From positions 253,501-317,500 of the forward strand of contig OY811986.1 of the NCBI GenBank assembly GCA_963681505.1: 64,000 nucleotides of DNA. The letters run 5' to 3'. Positions 61,313 to 64,000 of the stretch are shown here, piece after piece; positions within the stretch are counted from its first letter, which is position 1, and each line of letters begins with the position of its first letter. Source of the DNA: Eunapius fragilis (Eukaryota > Porifera > Demospongiae > Spongillida > Spongillidae). Under the pieces are notes generated by a model. The model did not search any database, was not told where the DNA came from, and was given only the letters and a program-made list of their open reading frames with translations. A program made the position numbers and the translations under genes.

Positions 61313-64000
61313 TTCTCTTTTTAAAGGTGCTGCTAAGGAGTTGAATCTGGAATTTGAACAGCTGCTACTAATGTGATGTACTTTGTACCTCTTATTTACC
61401 TTAAATAAATATTTGGAATTATTAAAAGTGTCGCATGTAACAACGCCGTAATCACTACTGATGCATTCTAACATGTTGCATCAACGCTGATAAACTCATT
61501 GCTGATACATGTGATTACCCGTCAGAAATGAAACATGATGATATCAGCGCTGTCTAACATTGCTGATATCATTAATGCTACAGCGCTGATATTTCATATA
61601 CATTTTTTGGCGTCCAACCGCAAACAGTCGTGACCAGACCTTGCGCCAAAACACGAAGGTCGGGATCGCCCCCAACCAGAACACATCACTGACATTGGTA
61701 GACAGTAATAGATGAATGTTCTGATTACATTTCTATTTCAGGTATGAAGTAAGTGCTCCAAAGCTACTAGTAACTGCTCGGCCTACAGTATGCCCCAAGC
61801 TTTGCTCCACTGTAAACCATCACCCCTACATCATTCAAACCTGTTATACGCTAAATCATGATTATCTCTATTTCATTGGGGAAGGATTCTTGGGTTCATA
61901 CTTACCCACGTGTGCCAAATAAACCCCCTCGCACCAGATGTTATGAATAGCTAGGCAACGGTGTCATGTACAACCCATCGGTAATTAACCTGGACGTACG
62001 TGTCAGCCGTAATAATCTCTGGATATAGTATATCTCTTACCTCTGTTATAATTCAGAACACTTGTCAAACAAGATCGTGGGGAGGAACTGGTGTAGTCAC
62101 GTGATCGCATTGCAACGTCATAAACCATTGTAATGGGTGATGTTTTATTTTTTGATTTCTCGACCGAATTCAAGGATGAACTGAAAGTAGTGAAACTAGC
62201 CGCGTGTTTATAACCACTACATCAAGTACAGTGGTTGCCATTTTAGGGCAGCATTTGGTATTGTTAGCCTACATCGTTAGCCTACATGTAGGCTTCCTAC
62301 AACGTCCTTAATATCACTGGCCTCATTGATTTGAATGTTCATACTGAATCTCAAAATTTTTCTTGACATGGGATATTACTGTACTGACTGAAAGAAAATA
62401 GTTGTGGTGTGTCTCCTCCAGCCTGATAGGAAGTGTTCAGAGCTCTCCATTCACCAACTCCCCAAAATAAGCCATCCACATGTTGGCCTGGAGGAACAAG
62501 GGACACCAGCTATATGGGGGGAAAGATAGGTACATGTGTGATATTGCGTGTACATTTAATAAAGCACCACAATAAACTAGCCTGTTCAATATTCAAATTT
62601 CTGGGAATGTTTGTGTGAGCCATTTGGCAGTAGAGCAAGCACACTTGGAAATGTTGAAGAAGTTCACATTCTACACTCACTGGGAAGTTGACGGTAAAGA
62701 CATTCGAGGTTGTGCCACTTGTTTCAAAATAAAAACAAACTTGTGTCTTTTGCTCACGGTCGTCATCAAGACATGAAAGTCGATCAAATCATCACTGTAT
62801 ATTCTCTGGTTGAAGATAAACCATACAGTGTTACAGTCAAGATGGTTAACCAGCACACAGACTTCCTAATCATGGAACATTCATGTTGCAATAACACAAG
62901 AAGAGAGTCTCCAAAGGAGTATTCACTTCAGCCCATCCTAATGGTAATGGCTTAATACCCAGATCAGCAGGGGCCAATCCAGGGGAATCTGGAGGAGGGT
63001 GCTTCTCTGTTCATTATAATTTTTATCATTTGCCCACCCTTTATGGATCAATGTTGGCTGCGAAATGGTTCCCATAACTACGGTAACAACACTGTATGAG
63101 CTGGGAACAAGACATCCTGCTAGGGCACTTATTCTACCCTCACCTTCAATTTGGCTTGTTACTTCAGAACATGATTGGCCATGTCTTACATCACCATATC
63201 AGCAAGTGAGTGGTGTGAAACACATTTACAAAGTAGGGACCATTATTGTGGGTGTGTATACCATGTTAGCTAGACAGTCTGGTGCCTTTATCAGTGTAGT
63301 GTGATATATGAACAATTAACTTGAAATTGTCCTGGTCATTTCTTCATGCAGCAACATGTGCAGTTTATATAATTACAGCTATGGCAGCTGAGGCTAACAG
63401 AGTGCATATACATGTGGACATACACATATAAATCTGCACTTACATACATAACATCCTTATGAAATGGCACACACGCACACGCACATGTACACACAACACA
63501 CTGCACAAGTTTGTAACGATCTACTGCAGCCTTCTCCTCACTCTGCATCCTTCATGCATATGCCCCACGGTCTCTCCAACTTGCTCTTAACTGCCTACCA
63601 CTTGCTTCAAATTTTTAAAGAACAACAGATGCATTGTGATCAGATTTAAAGAAAATGAAGGAACCATTCTTTGCCGTTTAAACTCACTTATTGAATGTGT
63701 TGCCGTTAGTGTCTCACTTTTGGGTACGCTCCACTGCACTGGCACAAGAGTACCTATCATGCTCAGCAAAAGGGTATGCACTAATTGGGTGATTGTGATA
63801 TGGGGGGCTAGCTAATGGTTCCTCTGTGGCCAGTGCCCTGTGATCATGGGGTGAACACCTAGTTGCGAATGTTAGAAATCAGAGATGGATAGATTAGGTT
63901 TAACCCTTCCCCCAACCATGTATCCATTGGCATGATGAAAGCTTTTGCCAGTTTGCTCTCTCTTCATCATAGTCTGTGTTGATTAGCTTCCTTCCCTCCC
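61313..64000. other. No recognised gene; weak coding-like stretch at 62.6-62.95 kb
   Basis: Two short plus-strand frames meet near 62735: one reads FTFYTHWEVDGKDIRGCAT, the next FAHGRHQDMKVDQIITVY and MVNQHTDFLIMEHSCCN. If joined by a frameshift or tiny intron they would make one protein-like piece, but I recognise no family. The rest of the stretch shows only short frames and simple sequence. Confidence 0.35.

Overview
This is eukaryotic, metazoan DNA, and most likely from a sponge (demosponge). That placement is an inference from animal-type housekeeping genes with very short introns, head-to-head and head-to-tail packing with gaps of only 95-275 bp, and an ankyrin-Roc-COR-Death protein of the kind expanded in sponges and other early animals. 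Species cannot be fixed from sequence alone. Four genes can be rebuilt exon by exon with consistent splice phases.

Left part (1-16.6 kb): the 5' part of an exportin-7 gene (XPO7, minus strand, running off the left edge) and a complete nucleoporin gene (NUP58, 13 exons, plus strand) diverge from a shared 275-bp gap, so two nuclear-transport genes probably share one promoter region. A complete ARMH3 gene (24 exons, plus strand) starts 95 bp after the NUP58 stop. Many introns of these genes hold their own private minisatellite, and one ARMH3 intron also holds a 1.86-kb inverted-repeat transposon.

Middle (16.6-52.5 kb): a roughly 100-copy 22-bp minisatellite separates ARMH3 from a convergent minus-strand gene spanning about 32 kb. 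Its eight constant exons encode five ankyrin repeats, a Roc GTPase, a COR domain and a C-terminal Death domain. The 23-kb intron between ankyrin repeats 4 and 5 holds about 16 kb of tandem ~432-bp monomers. In 36 monomers the minus strand reads ...ctgtag|NNN|gtaagt...: an invariant 3' splice site AG, exactly three hypervariable bases, and an invariant consensus 5' splice site. The flanking constant exons are both phase 0, so each triplet would be one whole codon. There are 11 different triplets, they encode 11 different amino acids (M, L, E, K, W, S, F, I, D, R, P), and none is a stop. I read this as an array of 36 single-codon micro-exons that could insert a variable peptide into the exposed hairpin between two ankyrin repeats of a signalling receptor-like protein. 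This is the main candidate for an undescribed diversification system; splicing itself is not shown by DNA and needs transcript data.

Right part (42.3-64 kb): the rest of the big intron carries foldback elements, a THAP-domain transposon and hairpin MITEs. Upstream of the receptor gene lie an inverted pair of 26-bp minisatellites, a terminal-inverted-repeat element carrying a reverse-transcriptase-like fragment, and decayed Gypsy-type pol pieces interrupted by minisatellites. I recognise no gene between about 59.7 and 64 kb.
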